48,974 nucleotides of DNA, from the NCBI GenBank assembly GCA_036389795.1, contig DASVWD010000157.1, forward strand, positions 1-48,974, written 5' to 3'. Positions 1 to 7,969 of this stretch are shown here, piece by piece. This DNA comes from Longimicrobium sp. Lineage in GTDB: Bacteria; Gemmatimonadota; Gemmatimonadetes; Longimicrobiales; Longimicrobiaceae. The position numbers and the translations under genes were made by a program. Under the pieces are notes generated by a model. It ran no database searches, had not been told where the DNA came from, and saw only the letters and a program-made list of their open reading frames with translations. Each line of letters opens with the position of its first letter. Within the stretch, counting starts at the first letter, position 1.

Positions 1-189
1 GGGCACGAGCTGCTGGAACGCCTCGAGGCCGAGATCCGCGCCGCGATCCCGGCCTCGACGGTCGACACCCACCTGGAGCCGCTGGAAGACCCCGTCTCGT
101 TCGCCGACACCAGCATCGAGCGCGCGCGACCGGGCGACTCGCGCGGCGGGCGGCAGGGCGGGAGAGCGGAACCCGGCCTCCCCTCGTGA
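1..189 (+). CDS. Cation diffusion facilitator (CDF) transporter, C-terminal end only
   Basis: This open frame runs in from the left edge and stops at the TGA at 187-189, so only the last 62 residues are visible. The start GHELLERLEAEIRAAIP, followed by THLEPLEDP, matches the cytosolic C-terminal domain of CDF metal-proton antiporters, where a helix with the pattern hxLxxxIExxIRxxxP leads to a strand ending in HxEP. That domain binds Zn/Fe/Mn and mediates dimerisation; the transmembrane part lies outside the window. The final 20 residues are Arg/Gly-rich and unconserved in look. The family call is inferred from a short piece. Confidence 0.65.
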   Translation, partial: GHELLERLEAEIRAAIPASTVDTHLEPLEDPVSFADTSIERARPGDSRGGRQGGRAEPGLPS

Positions 190-254
190 CCCGCCTCCGC
201 CGCGACCGCGCACCGCCCTCCGGCTCGGCCGCGCAGCCGGGCGGCGGCCCGGCA

Positions 255-1187
255 TCAGGCGATCGTTCCGATCCCGAGCAGCGAGCGGATCGTGATGGCC
301 GCGCTCTCGCGGCTGGCGGTCGACAGCCGGTCGAGCCGGTGGAAGGTCTCGATGAACCTGCTGTATTCCGCGTCTTTCGCGTTGGGGCCCGGACTGTTGA
401 CCTCCCGCCAGCGCAGCTTGAGCATCCGCTCCGTCCTCTCGATCTGGTCCAGGCAGCCGATGTAGTGCCGCTGGCTGTCGTTGTCCTGGAGGGTTCCCAA
501 CTGGTGCGGCGTGACCCGCACGCCCCGCTTCCAGGTGGCGCTTTTGCTATCCCAGCAGCTGATCAGCATGTTGATCGTCTGCTCGTACGCGAACTTCCGC
601 TCCAGCAGCAGCATGTCGAGGGTCTTCGCGTCCAGGTTGAGGAACTCCGACCTGGGCCGGTTCAGGGGGAGAGACAGCACGCTTCGCGTCAGCTCGGGAA
701 ACCAGATCGACATCAGCGGATATGTCCCGTACTGGTCGATCAGGCTCTTCGCCCCGAACCGCCCTCCGATCTGGAACTCGCCGACCGCCAGACTCCAGCC
801 GCCCAGGGTGGCGAACACCTCGAGCTGGCCCAGGAAGGCCTGCTCGTCCTCCAGCCTCTCGATGTCGCCGGGGAACTGGATGACCCGGTCGAGCCTCTTC
901 CTCCTGCACGTGTCCAGCACGTGGCCCCACCCGTGGAGCCACATCTGGCAGGTGTCGACGGACCAGGCGACGACCACGTCCAGCTTGGCGTGGCGAGGGT
1001 CGCGCAGGAACGCTTTCGCCTGGCCTTTCCGCACCGTGTCGCTGTTGAGGACGATGACGGCGGGAGGGATGGTGGTTACGCGCTGCGCCACCTCGACGAT
1101 GCGCCAGAACAGCCGCTCGCTGGAGCTCCCCGCCTTGAATCCGCCGTAGGGGAAGATGACGATCACCTTCGCATTGATTTTTCTCAT
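255..1187 (-). CDS. Uncharacterised 310-aa protein
   Basis: The chosen ATG at 1187 begins MRKINAKVIVIFPYGG; the same frame is open much further upstream, but that stretch is low-complexity Arg/Ala sequence antisense to the next gene. I do not recognise the family. Visible features are an N-terminal beta-strand (KVIVIFPYGG), a motif VDTCQMWLHGWGH near residue 80-95, an acidic turn FPGDIERLED near 105, and a helix KFAYEQTINMLI near 205. There is no signal peptide or membrane segment. The pattern of short strands and the PGDIE turn recall nucleotide-sugar GT-A folds, but this is a weak guess. Base composition is slightly less GC-rich than its neighbours. Confidence 0.7.
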   Translation of the reverse strand: MRKINAKVIVIFPYGGFKAGSSSERLFWRIVEVAQRVTTIPPAVIVLNSDTVRKGQAKAFLRDPRHAKLDVVVAWSVDTCQMWLHGWGHVLDTCRRKRLDRVIQFPGDIERLEDEQAFLGQLEVFATLGGWSLAVGEFQIGGRFGAKSLIDQYGTYPLMSIWFPELTRSVLSLPLNRPRSEFLNLDAKTLDMLLLERKFAYEQTINMLISCWDSKSATWKRGVRVTPHQLGTLQDNDSQRHYIGCLDQIERTERMLKLRWREVNSPGPNAKDAEYSRFIETFHRLDRLSTASRESAAITIRSLLGIGTIA

Positions 1188-1375
1188 TGGACGAACCTCG
1201 TCTGGGAGCGTCCACGGATATATTGTGTCTGGAAGGTAGCTCGCACCTGGCCGCGGGGCAATCTTCCCGCGCGCGCGTGCGAGCCGCGCGCAGGCCGTCC
1301 GTGCCCGATGCTCGACCGGGGAAGCGCGCTGCGGGCCGGACCGCGGAGCTGGCCGGAAGGCTTGCCGCCCCGCCC

Positions 1376-2227
1376 CTACGCGACATCCGCCTCCTCCGCG
1401 CGCGCCAGCGCCTCGACCTCCTCCACCAGCGCGCCCAGCTCGCGCGCCTGCGCGCACAGCTCGGCGACGCTCGCCGGCGCGCCGGGCCACAGGAGCGCCT
1501 CCACGCGCGCCGCGAACGCGCGCGGCGCCGCCGGCAGCCGGCCGAGCGCCCGCGCCAGCTGCTTCTCGCCCGGGAAGTACGTTTCGTTGAGCGCGAACAC
1601 CACCTGGACGAGCGCGTACGCCACCTGGTGCGCGATGCCGCCGGCGTAGATGGCGTCCCCGCGCTCGACGGCGGTGCGGTAGTGGACGTTGCCGGGCCAG
1701 AACTTCGCCTCGGCCAGGAAGCGCGCCACGACGGCCCGCTTGAGCGCGGGCGGGTACTCCGCCACCCGCCGCTTCCACTCCGCCAGGATGCCGGCCGGGT
1801 CCTCGACGATGCGCATCGACTTCACGTCGGAGAGGACGGCGTGGTTGAAGAAGCCCATCACCGTCCACGCCCGGTACTCGCGCTCGACCTCGCCCCGCAG
1901 GCAGCGCTCGATCGTCTCCGCCACGGAGCGCGCTTCGCGGATCCAGACCTCCACCGTCTGCCCCCCGTAGCGGAAGTCCGTCCCGCCCTCGACGAACGGC
2001 TCGCCGCTCCCCCAGCAGGCGACGCCGCCCTCCGCCCCGCAGGCCTGCTCCGCGAGCGCCCGGCGCTGGTCCGCGGGAAGGACGCGCTCGGCGAAGAGAT
2101 AGATGTCGACGTCCGACCGCTCGTCGCCCGTCCCCTTCGCGAGCGAGCCGCCGAGCGCGATCCCGTACTCGCCGCTGGCGAACTGCCGGACGAGGGGGAG
2201 GAGGGCCTGCACGACGGCGTCGGGCAC
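1376..2227 (-). CDS. Nucleotidyltransferase with DUF4037-type C-terminal domain
   Basis: A 283-aa cytosolic protein starting at GTG (2227). Residues 25-45 hold the pol-beta nucleotidyltransferase signature GGSLAKGTGDERSDVDIYLF: the GGS motif followed by DVD, where the two Asp bind metal. The C-terminal part contains FALNETYFPGEKQLARAL, typical of DUF4037 proteins, a family related to minimal nucleotidyltransferases and lincosamide nucleotidyltransferases. Such enzymes transfer a nucleotide to a protein or small molecule; the substrate here is unknown. No HEPN or MntA-type antitoxin partner is adjacent, so a toxin-antitoxin role is not supported. Confidence 0.85.
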   Translation of the reverse strand: MPDAVVQALLPLVRQFASGEYGIALGGSLAKGTGDERSDVDIYLFAERVLPADQRRALAEQACGAEGGVACWGSGEPFVEGGTDFRYGGQTVEVWIREARSVAETIERCLRGEVEREYRAWTVMGFFNHAVLSDVKSMRIVEDPAGILAEWKRRVAEYPPALKRAVVARFLAEAKFWPGNVHYRTAVERGDAIYAGGIAHQVAYALVQVVFALNETYFPGEKQLARALGRLPAAPRAFAARVEALLWPGAPASVAELCAQARELGALVEEVEALARAEEADVA

Positions 2228-2331
2228 GGATCGCGTCTCCGGGGCGGACGGATGGATCTACGGTCGTCGGGGTCGGCCGCGCCGCAAGCTCCACACCGCC
2301 CGCCGGCACGAAAACGCTCCCACCGAGCTGG

Positions 2332-3672
2332 CTACGCCTTCGCGCCGTGCGCCTCGAGGAGCTGGACGATCTCCCGCCAGTTCGGGGCGGGGGGAACCCT
2401 GCCGTACTCGGCCCAGCCGACCGCGTCGCCGTCGTGCTTGCCGTCGCGGACGGCCGGGTCGGCGCCGGCGTCCAGGAGCAGGCGCACGACGTCGGCGTGG
2501 CCCTGCGCGGCGGCCAGGTGCAGCGGGGTGACCCCGGCGTCCCAGTGCGCCCAGACCGCGTTGGGGTCCGCGCCGTGGTCCAGCAGCCACCGCACGGCCC
2601 GTGCGTCGCCCCGCTTCGCCATCAGGTGCAGCGCGCCGCCCTTCCCTGCCAGCCCGGGATCCTCGCGCAGAAGCCGGGCGGCCGTCTCCCAGTCGCCCAG
2701 CGCCAGGACGGCCACCAGGTCCAGCAGGGTGCCGCGCGGCGGGCGTTGGCCGCGCTCGGCGCTGTCCAGCTCCGCCGCGGTCATCTCGCGGATCTTCTCC
2801 AGCAGCCGCCGGTCCGTGTCGGGCGCGGTGGCGTAGACGGCCGCCGGCTGGCCCGATTCGTCCACCGCCAGCGGGTCGGCGCCCAGCTCCAGCAGCAGCG
2901 CGACCATCTCCGGGCGGTTCTTCAGGACGGCGAAGTGCAGGGGCGTGCGGTGGCCGTCGTTGCGGGTCATCCGGCCGTGCAGCGCCGCCGGGTCGGCCGC
3001 CACGATGCGGCGGACCTCGTCCGCCAGGTTCAGCGCGACGGCGGAGAAGACGTGGTGCCGCGCGCCGCGGCTCACCAGGAACTCCGCGATCGCCTGGTGG
3101 CGCTCGTCGGTGCCCTCCCAGCACGTGGCCCAGCCGATGACCTCCAGCGCGTGGTCGTCGCCGCTCCCCACCACGTCGCCGCCCGCGTCGGCCAGGCGCC
3201 GCACGACGTCCAGGTGCCCGGCGGCCGCGGCCCAGTGCATCGCGGTGGTGTTGTCGCCCTTCTCGCGGGTGTTCGCGTCCAGGCCGCGCGCGAGCAGCAG
3301 CTCCACCACGGCCAGGTGGCCGTTGTGCGCCGCGGCGTGCAGGAGCGACCACTCGTACGGCTTCGCGCGCGCGTGCAGCCCGTCCGGCCGCTCGTCGAGC
3401 AGCGCGGCGAGGGCGGCGGCGTCGCCGCCGCGCGCCGCCTCGAACAGCCGGCCGTCGAAGGTCGACGCGTCGACGTGCGCCTTCAGCGCCCGCCAGCTCG
3501 AAAACCCGTACCGCCGGGCCAGGCCGAACTGCGCGTCGGCCAGCCTGGCGTCCGGGTTCGTCCGGCGCAGCTCCTGGAGGTGGCGTTTGGCCTGTTTGCG
3601 GAGCCAGTCGAGGTTGGGGGCGTCCGGGAGCGGCAGCGCGCCGGACGCGGACCCGGGGGTCGGTTCGGACAT
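2332..3672 (-). CDS. Ankyrin repeat protein
   Basis: A 446-aa protein starting at ATG 3672 with a good upstream AGGAAGG ribosome site. Residues 20-65 form a helical N-terminal cap (NLDWLRKQAKRHLQEL, then FGLARRYGFSSWRALKAH) often found ahead of ankyrin repeats in soil bacteria. Repeats follow, with signatures such as SLLHAAAHNGHLAVVELLLARG, TAMHWAAAAGHLDVVRRLAD, TPLHFAVLKNRPEMVALLLE and TPLHLAAAQGHADVVRLLLD, each with the TPLHxA and GHxxVVxxLL pattern; there are about eight repeats in total. There is no signal peptide, so it is probably cytosolic. Ankyrin arrays mediate protein binding; the partner cannot be told from here. Confidence 0.93.
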   Translation of the reverse strand: MSEPTPGSASGALPLPDAPNLDWLRKQAKRHLQELRRTNPDARLADAQFGLARRYGFSSWRALKAHVDASTFDGRLFEAARGGDAAALAALLDERPDGLHARAKPYEWSLLHAAAHNGHLAVVELLLARGLDANTREKGDNTTAMHWAAAAGHLDVVRRLADAGGDVVGSGDDHALEVIGWATCWEGTDERHQAIAEFLVSRGARHHVFSAVALNLADEVRRIVAADPAALHGRMTRNDGHRTPLHFAVLKNRPEMVALLLELGADPLAVDESGQPAAVYATAPDTDRRLLEKIREMTAAELDSAERGQRPPRGTLLDLVAVLALGDWETAARLLREDPGLAGKGGALHLMAKRGDARAVRWLLDHGADPNAVWAHWDAGVTPLHLAAAQGHADVVRLLLDAGADPAVRDGKHDGDAVGWAEYGRVPPAPNWREIVQLLEAHGAKA

Positions 3673-4145
3673 GAGGCACCTTCCTTTCCTCGAAAGGGGA
3701 CGAGCCCTTTCATGCCGCCCGTGTCCGCAGGTTGGGCGAGGAATAGAAGGTCTATGGGATGAACGGCAGGGGGCGGGTTGAACCCTTTACGCGGACCGTC
3801 GGCCGCCCTCACGGCACCGCTCACATGGTAAGGCAGCGCCGCGGGCGCGACAAGAGAGCGACTCCCCGGCAAAAACGGTTCTGATGCTCGATCTCCCGAT
3901 CCGGCATGCAGTTCCCCGAAGACATGTCATTCCGAGTGGAGCCCGTTGCGCCGAACCCACGCCTGCAGTGTGGCCGGACGGGCTCCCGCGGAATCTTCCC
4001 GCGGCTGCGACGAGGCCGGGTCCACGCGGAGAAGCAGCCACCCGGCAGGGGTGAGCAGGTTCCTCGGGCGCCGCACGGCTTCCGTGTGGTAGCAGCTTCG
4101 GCGATGCGGCGCCGCTCGGAATGACGTTCTTTCAGGGGCTGGTTG
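3673..4145. other. Gene-free interval of about 470 bp
   Basis: No convincing gene is visible between the ankyrin gene and the secreted His-rich protein. The interval holds the ankyrin gene's ribosome site at its left edge and, from 3926, an inverted-repeat-bounded element listed separately. Short open frames here lack ribosome sites and coding character. Confidence 0.6.
3926..4125. repeat. About 200-bp element with 11-bp terminal inverted repeats
   Basis: The left end GTCATTCCGAG (3926-3936) is the exact reverse complement of the right end CTCGGAATGAC (4115-4125). Just inside the left end is GTTGCGCCGAACCC, which recurs with one change inside the related element at 5425-5532. The interior does not code. 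This looks like a non-autonomous MITE-like dispersed repeat. Confidence 0.65.
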
Positions 4146-5270
4146 TCAGCGCCGGCCGGGAGCGCGGGCGGACTTGGCGGCGGGCGCGGCGTGGTCGTGG
4201 CCGGTGGACGCGGCGCCGTGCGAGTGGCCGGCGGCCGGGGCGGCGCCGTGTCCGCCGTGTCCGCCGTGTCCGCCGCCCTGGCCGGGCTGGTTGCCGGTGT
4301 GCACCAGGTGCCAGTCCAGCTTCAGCTCCGGGTGGTTCTTGTCGATCCCCGGCCACTTCGCCTCGTCTTCGGGGATGAAGACGCCGCCCAGCGCGCCCAT
4401 CCCCCCGCCGGGGATCGTCTTCCCGGTGGGGTTGTCGTAGAAGGCCGTCAGCCGGTAGACGTGGTCCGTGCGCACGGGGATGCCCAGGCGCAGGATGAAG
4501 CGCTTGATGTCCATCCCCGCCACCTCGCCCGTCTCGTCCAGCACGGGGCGCCCGTCCCAGATCACCTTCCCGGCGGTCACGTCCTCCAGCCGCAGCGACA
4601 GGCCGTAGCGGTGCAGGTGCCCGCCCACGGCCACGATGCGCCCCGCCACCGCCGGCCGCGCCTCCCAGCTCTTGCTGGAGCGCCCCGGCGGCAGGTCGTA
4701 CGAGTGCAGGCTGGCCGGGGGCATCACGTCCATGTAGAAGGGGAGGATCGAGAGCGGCCTGATCCACGCGTCGGCCGGCGTGTGGGGGAAGTGCACCCGC
4801 AGGCGCACGCCGCGGTAGTCGCGCGCGGTGGGGTTGCTCAGCATGGCGGTGACGATCAGCTCCTGCCCGCTCCGCACCCGGTAGCCCATCAGCCGCGGCA
4901 GCATGGCGGGGGCGGTCTCCTGCCCGGCCGCGGCCACCCGCAGCATGATCTGGCTGAACAGCTCGCGCCGGCCGGTGGCGATCACGTTCACGTGGTGCAG
5001 CGTGCGCCGCGGCACCTCCTTCCCCTCCCCGTCCACCATCTCCACCCGGAACCCGTGCAGCCACCCGTCCAGCGGGATCGCCGCGTGGAGAGCGGGCAGC
5101 TGCAGGTGCTCGGCGTTCGCGGGGAGGTCCACCGGCCCCACCTCGATGACCATCTCCTTCTCCCGCGCGTCGTGGCGGATGTTCAGCACGGGCTGCTGCG
5201 CCGTCGCGGGCGCGGCGGCGGGGATCGCGAGCACGAAGAGCGGCAGGAGCGGACGAAGGACGCGCGGCAT
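4146..5270 (-). CDS. Secreted His-rich protein, PHM/SURNod19-like
   Basis: A 374-aa protein with a Sec signal peptide (MPRVLRPLLPLFVLAIPAAA, predicted cleavage after ATAQ). The mature part has a beta-rich look with PRRTLHHVNV near residue 90 and AVGGHLHRYGLSL near 220. The HHVN and GGHLHxYG pattern is reminiscent of copper-binding peptidylglycine monooxygenase-like (PHM) folds and of SURNod19 proteins. The C-terminal 50 residues are a low-complexity Gly/His tail (GGHGGHGGHG, GHSHG, GHDH) encoded by 9-bp tandem repeats near 4247-4275 and likely to bind metal. The protein is probably periplasmic or exported. The catalytic assignment is uncertain: I see the His clusters but cannot confirm the Met and His ligand set. 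Confidence 0.8.
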   Translation of the reverse strand: MPRVLRPLLPLFVLAIPAAAPATAQQPVLNIRHDAREKEMVIEVGPVDLPANAEHLQLPALHAAIPLDGWLHGFRVEMVDGEGKEVPRRTLHHVNVIATGRRELFSQIMLRVAAAGQETAPAMLPRLMGYRVRSGQELIVTAMLSNPTARDYRGVRLRVHFPHTPADAWIRPLSILPFYMDVMPPASLHSYDLPPGRSSKSWEARPAVAGRIVAVGGHLHRYGLSLRLEDVTAGKVIWDGRPVLDETGEVAGMDIKRFILRLGIPVRTDHVYRLTAFYDNPTGKTIPGGGMGALGGVFIPEDEAKWPGIDKNHPELKLDWHLVHTGNQPGQGGGHGGHGGHGAAPAAGHSHGAASTGHDHAAPAAKSARAPGRR

Positions 5271-5424
5271 CTAGCCTCCAGTCGCGGGGTTCGGGAAAGA
5301 ATGGGGGAGGACGGACGTCGAACGGAGAAGGACCGCCAGAGCGGCGGTCAAGAACTTACCGCGTTGCGCCTTCCGGATCAACGCCTTACGGACCGCCCGT
5401 CGCGCGCAGCGCCGAAGTCCCTCA

Positions 5425-5532
5425 TTGTCATTCTGAGGAAGCCGCTGCGCCGAACCCCTGAACACGATGGAGCCGGGCGGCCCAGGCTTCGTCGCGAAGG
5501 CAAGGCCGGCGCAGGCGCTCCCTCAGAATGAC
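5425..5532. repeat. 108-bp element with 12-bp terminal inverted repeats
   Basis: GTCATTCTGAGG (5425-5436) is the exact reverse complement of CCTCAGAATGAC (5521-5532). The next bases inside the left end (GCCGCTGCGCCGAACCC) resemble those of the 3926-4125 element, so the two belong to one family. It lies between the His-rich protein gene and the RiPP-like peptide gene, in a 295-bp stretch with no other gene. Confidence 0.7.
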
Positions 5533-5565
5533 ACGACGGACGAGACCGGAGCCGAGCCGCGCGGC

Positions 5566-5820
5566 TCAGCCTCCGGTGCAGGCGTCGTTCAGATCGGTCG
5601 TGTACAGGGACATCGTGCAGTCCACCTCCATGCTCACGCAGTCGGCCGGGTCGCAGCTCATGACGAACGGCGTGTACTCCATGGGGCAGGTCTCCTGGGG
5701 AAACTGCGTCTCGGTCTTGTCCGCCAGCCCCCGCACGGTTCCCAGCCCGTCCTCCGGGCCGGTGGCCGTTGCGAACGACTCGACTTCCAGCTGCTCGATC
5801 TCCAGCCTGAGCTTCTTCAT
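5566..5820 (-). CDS. Putative RiPP (pinensin/class I lanthipeptide-like) precursor peptide
   Basis: An 84-residue ORF starting at ATG 5820 with a CGGAG ribosome site about 9 nt upstream. The N-terminus MKKLRLEIEQLEVESFATA matches the leader pattern KKLxLxxexLxVESF known from pinensin-type and other lanthipeptide precursors of Bacteroidota and related phyla. The C-terminal half is rich in Thr/Ser and contains five Cys (residues 45, 56, 61, 68 and 81), as expected for a core that forms thioether or disulfide links. It ends TGG. No dehydratase, cyclase or transporter gene is within the window, so it is an orphan: modification would have to occur in trans, or the peptide serves another role. The family call rests on the leader motif only. 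Confidence 0.7.
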   Translation of the reverse strand: MKKLRLEIEQLEVESFATATGPEDGLGTVRGLADKTETQFPQETCPMEYTPFVMSCDPADCVSMEVDCTMSLYTTDLNDACTGG

Positions 5821-6141
5821 GGGATGGTTCTCCGGGAGTGGGGATGGGGGATGCGTTCCTCTCCCGAAAGTTAATCGGGCGGAAAACATACGACCACCTC
5901 CCCGGTGAATCCGACCTTCCGAAGCCGCGAGTCCCCCGCCGCGCCGAGTCGGGGTCAGCCCTCTTCCGTCATCGGGAGAGGGAGTGCCTCGTCGCGAGGA
6001 GCGAGCGACGGGCGCGGGTGAGGGCTGCGAGGCCCGCGCGACGGACCACGATCTCCTCCCACGCCGCATCTCTACGCTTGCATGATCAATTCTGGAGTCT
6101 GGTACCCGACGCCCAGGGTGGCGTCCCGCGCCGTCGCAGCC
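5821..6141. other. Gene-free interval, probable promoter of the peptide gene
   Basis: About 320 bp with no convincing gene on either strand. The right part follows the stop of the YpdA-like gene and the left part must carry the promoter of the 84-aa peptide. The stretch around 5865-5895 is noticeably more AT-rich than its surroundings, consistent with a promoter, but no clear -35/-10 pair can be named. Confidence 0.4.
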
Positions 6142-7137
6142 CTACCCCTTCCGCCCCGACTCCACGACCGCGTCCGCGATCAGCGGCCCGTGCAGCTTGC
6201 CGTTCTCGATGAAGATCTTGTTGGCGTCGAAGCCGGCCGCGATCACCCCCGCGATGTAGACGCCCGGCACGTCGGTCCGCATCGTCCTGGGGTCGTGCGT
6301 GGGGATGCCGGTCTCGCCGTCGATGGTGGCGCCCAGCTCGCGCAGCAGGCCGGGGTCGGGGACGTAGCCGATCATCGCCAGCACCCAGTCGTTCCTGAGC
6401 GTCTTCGTCTTCCCCGTCTGCATGTCGAGGACGTCCACCTCGTAGGGGCGGATCTCGGTGAGCCGGTGCGAATAGAGCACGGGGATCGCCCCCTCGGCGA
6501 TGCGGTTCTCCAGGTCGGGGCGCACCCAGGGCTTGATCCCCTTGTCGAGCGTGGGGAAGAGGTGACAGACGGTGACGCGCGCCCCCTCGCGCCAGCAGGT
6601 GAGCGCCGCGTCGGCCGCGCTGTTGCCGCCGCCCACCACCAGCACGTCTTGGTCGAAGTAGGGGAAGGGGTCGCTGAAGTACGACACCACCTTGGGCAGC
6701 GCCGCCCCGGGGACGTCCAGCCGGCGCGGCGTGTCGAAGTAGCCGGTGGCGATCACCACGTTGCGCGCGCGGTGCGCGGTGGTGGAGCCGTCGCGGCGCC
6801 GGGTGACCAGCACGAACAGGTCGTCCAGCCGGCGCACGTGGAACACCTCCTCGTACTGCCGCACGTCGAGCCCGAAGAAGCTCACCAGCTTGCGGTAGTA
6901 GCGCAGCGCCTCGCGCCGGGTGGGCTTGTCGCCCGCGGTGGTGAAGGGGACGTTCGCGATCTCCAGCTTCTCGGGGCCGCTGAAGAAGGTGGTGTAGGTG
7001 GGGTAGCGGTAGACGGACTGCGTGACGGCGCCCTTGTCGAAGAGCACGCAGGAGAGGCCGCGCTCCTTCGCCGCCACTCCCACCGCGATCCCGCACGGGC
7101 CCGCCCCCACCACGGCGATGTCCGCCACCGCGTCCAT
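6142..7137 (-). CDS. ypdA: YpdA-family bacillithiol disulfide reductase (putative)
   Basis: A flavoprotein of 331 residues if started at ATG 7137, which has a GAGGAGGAG ribosome site; an upstream ATG at 7206 would add 23 Arg/Glu-rich residues with no ribosome site. The N-terminal FAD-binding motif is VVGAGPCGIAVG. The region near residue 35-55 reads YRYPTYTTFFSGPEKLEIANVP in two adjoining pieces, a hallmark of YpdA. A second nucleotide-binding motif, VVGGGNSAADAAL, lies near 170, and VPGVYIAGV with FIENGKLHG closes the FAD domain. There is no CxxC active site, which agrees with YpdA rather than thioredoxin reductase. The family reduces oxidised bacillithiol with NADPH, so the host probably makes bacillithiol. 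Confidence 0.9.
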   Translation of the reverse strand: MDAVADIAVVGAGPCGIAVGVAAKERGLSCVLFDKGAVTQSVYRYPTYTTFFSGPEKLEIANVPFTTAGDKPTRREALRYYRKLVSFFGLDVRQYEEVFHVRRLDDLFVLVTRRRDGSTTAHRARNVVIATGYFDTPRRLDVPGAALPKVVSYFSDPFPYFDQDVLVVGGGNSAADAALTCWREGARVTVCHLFPTLDKGIKPWVRPDLENRIAEGAIPVLYSHRLTEIRPYEVDVLDMQTGKTKTLRNDWVLAMIGYVPDPGLLRELGATIDGETGIPTHDPRTMRTDVPGVYIAGVIAAGFDANKIFIENGKLHGPLIADAVVESGRKG

Positions 7138-7263
7138 CGCCCGGCTCTCCTCCTCCCGCGGCTTCCCGCGGCCGCGCCCCGACCCGGATCTATCCACGCT
7201 CGCCATCGGTCACAGGTAGACGAGTAGACGTTCACACACTCACTCACGCACGTTCGGTGCGTG

Positions 7264-7305
7264 GCGTGAAAGCGACGCCGCCTGTCGGGTGCGACAAGCG
7301 GCGTC
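7264..7305 (-). terminator. Stem-loop terminator
   Basis: GACGCCGC (7274-7281) pairs with GCGGCGTC (7298-7305), continued by TGTCG/CGACA with single-base bulges around a 4-nt loop. Read on the minus strand it follows the stop of the membrane protein at 7337 and is succeeded by GCTTTCACG. It would separate that gene from ypdA. Confidence 0.6.
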
Positions 7306-7336
7306 AGAATCGTGCCGGGAAAATCTACACCACCCA

Positions 7337-7792
7337 TCAAGGGCGGGTTCGCAGCGCCTGGAAGTACGCGCGGACGTTCCGCTTCCGATAGAGATACCAG
7401 TACGAGACGGCGCCCAGCACCGCGGCGTCGGCCAGCGCCTGGAGCAGCTCCGCGCGCCGGACCGCGCCCAGCGCGAAGGCCGTGACGGCGTAGACGGCGA
7501 TCGCCGGCCAGAGCGCCATCAGCGGCCGGCGCGACCACGCCCGCCGCCGCGCGATCCCGTAGCTGGTGGCGGCGAAGAGGAGGCCGGCCAGCGTGAAGAG
7601 CGGCGCCGCCACGCGCAGCCACGTCGCGGCGTCCACCACCCGCGGCCCGATGCGGAACTCTCCCACGCCGAGCGCGGCCAGCCCCAGCAGCACCGGCGTC
7701 CCCGCGGCGAAGAGCGCGCCGAAGAGCATCAGGACGCGCAGCCCCACGGGCCGGTGCAGGCCGGGACGCGCCGGGAGGGCGATGGAGCTCAC
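7337..7792 (-). CDS. Small integral membrane protein, unknown function
   Basis: A protein of 151 residues from a GTG at 7792 that has AGGA about 9 nt upstream. The open frame extends further upstream, but that part overlaps the dispersed repeat at 7848-7950 and has no ribosome site. Four hydrophobic segments are visible: LRVLMLFGALFAAGTPVLLG, LRVAAPLFTLAGLLFAATS, LMALWPAIAVYAVTAFALGA and LLQALADAAVLGAVSYWYL. The tail is basic (YRKRNVRAYFQALR). It does not match a family I can name. Confidence 0.7.
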   Translation of the reverse strand: MSSIALPARPGLHRPVGLRVLMLFGALFAAGTPVLLGLAALGVGEFRIGPRVVDAATWLRVAAPLFTLAGLLFAATSYGIARRRAWSRRPLMALWPAIAVYAVTAFALGAVRRAELLQALADAAVLGAVSYWYLYRKRNVRAYFQALRTRP

Positions 7793-7847
7793 GTGAACTG
7801 TTTCCTGAGAGAGAGTCGAACTGTCGGCTCCACGCGGCCCCGCGCCG

Positions 7848-7950
7848 GGCGGGTGAACCCGCGGCAACAACGGCGAGAAGCCTGCCTGCGCAGGCTGGTT
7901 CGGCGCGGAGGCTGGCTTCCGCGCCGGCAGGCTGCCTCCAGGCGCGAAGG
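7848..7950. repeat. Dispersed palindromic repeat, 'CCTGCGCAGG' family, copy 1
   Basis: The stretch begins GGGCGGGTGAACCCGCGGC, runs through CAACAACGGCGAGAAGCC and the palindrome CCTGCCTGCGCAGGCTGG, and ends near GGCGCGAAGG. Closely similar sequence recurs at 16868-17022 (inverted) and 43711-43928. Non-coding. Confidence 0.8.
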
Positions 7951-7969
7951 ATGGAAACCTCGCGTGGGA

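Noticed and set aside
1376-2227. MNT/HEPN-type toxin-antitoxin module
   Set aside because: The nucleotidyltransferase is far larger than MNT antitoxins, carries a DUF4037-type C-terminus and has no HEPN gene next to it.
3906-4124. A 72-codon frame in the first repeat element
   Set aside because: It lies almost completely within the inverted-repeat-bounded element, and the related element at 5425 has no equivalent frame.
7206-7206. The upstream ATG as the start of ypdA
   Set aside because: It has no ribosome site and adds 23 low-complexity residues, whereas the ATG at 7137 has GAGGAGGAG ahead of it and gives the usual YpdA length.
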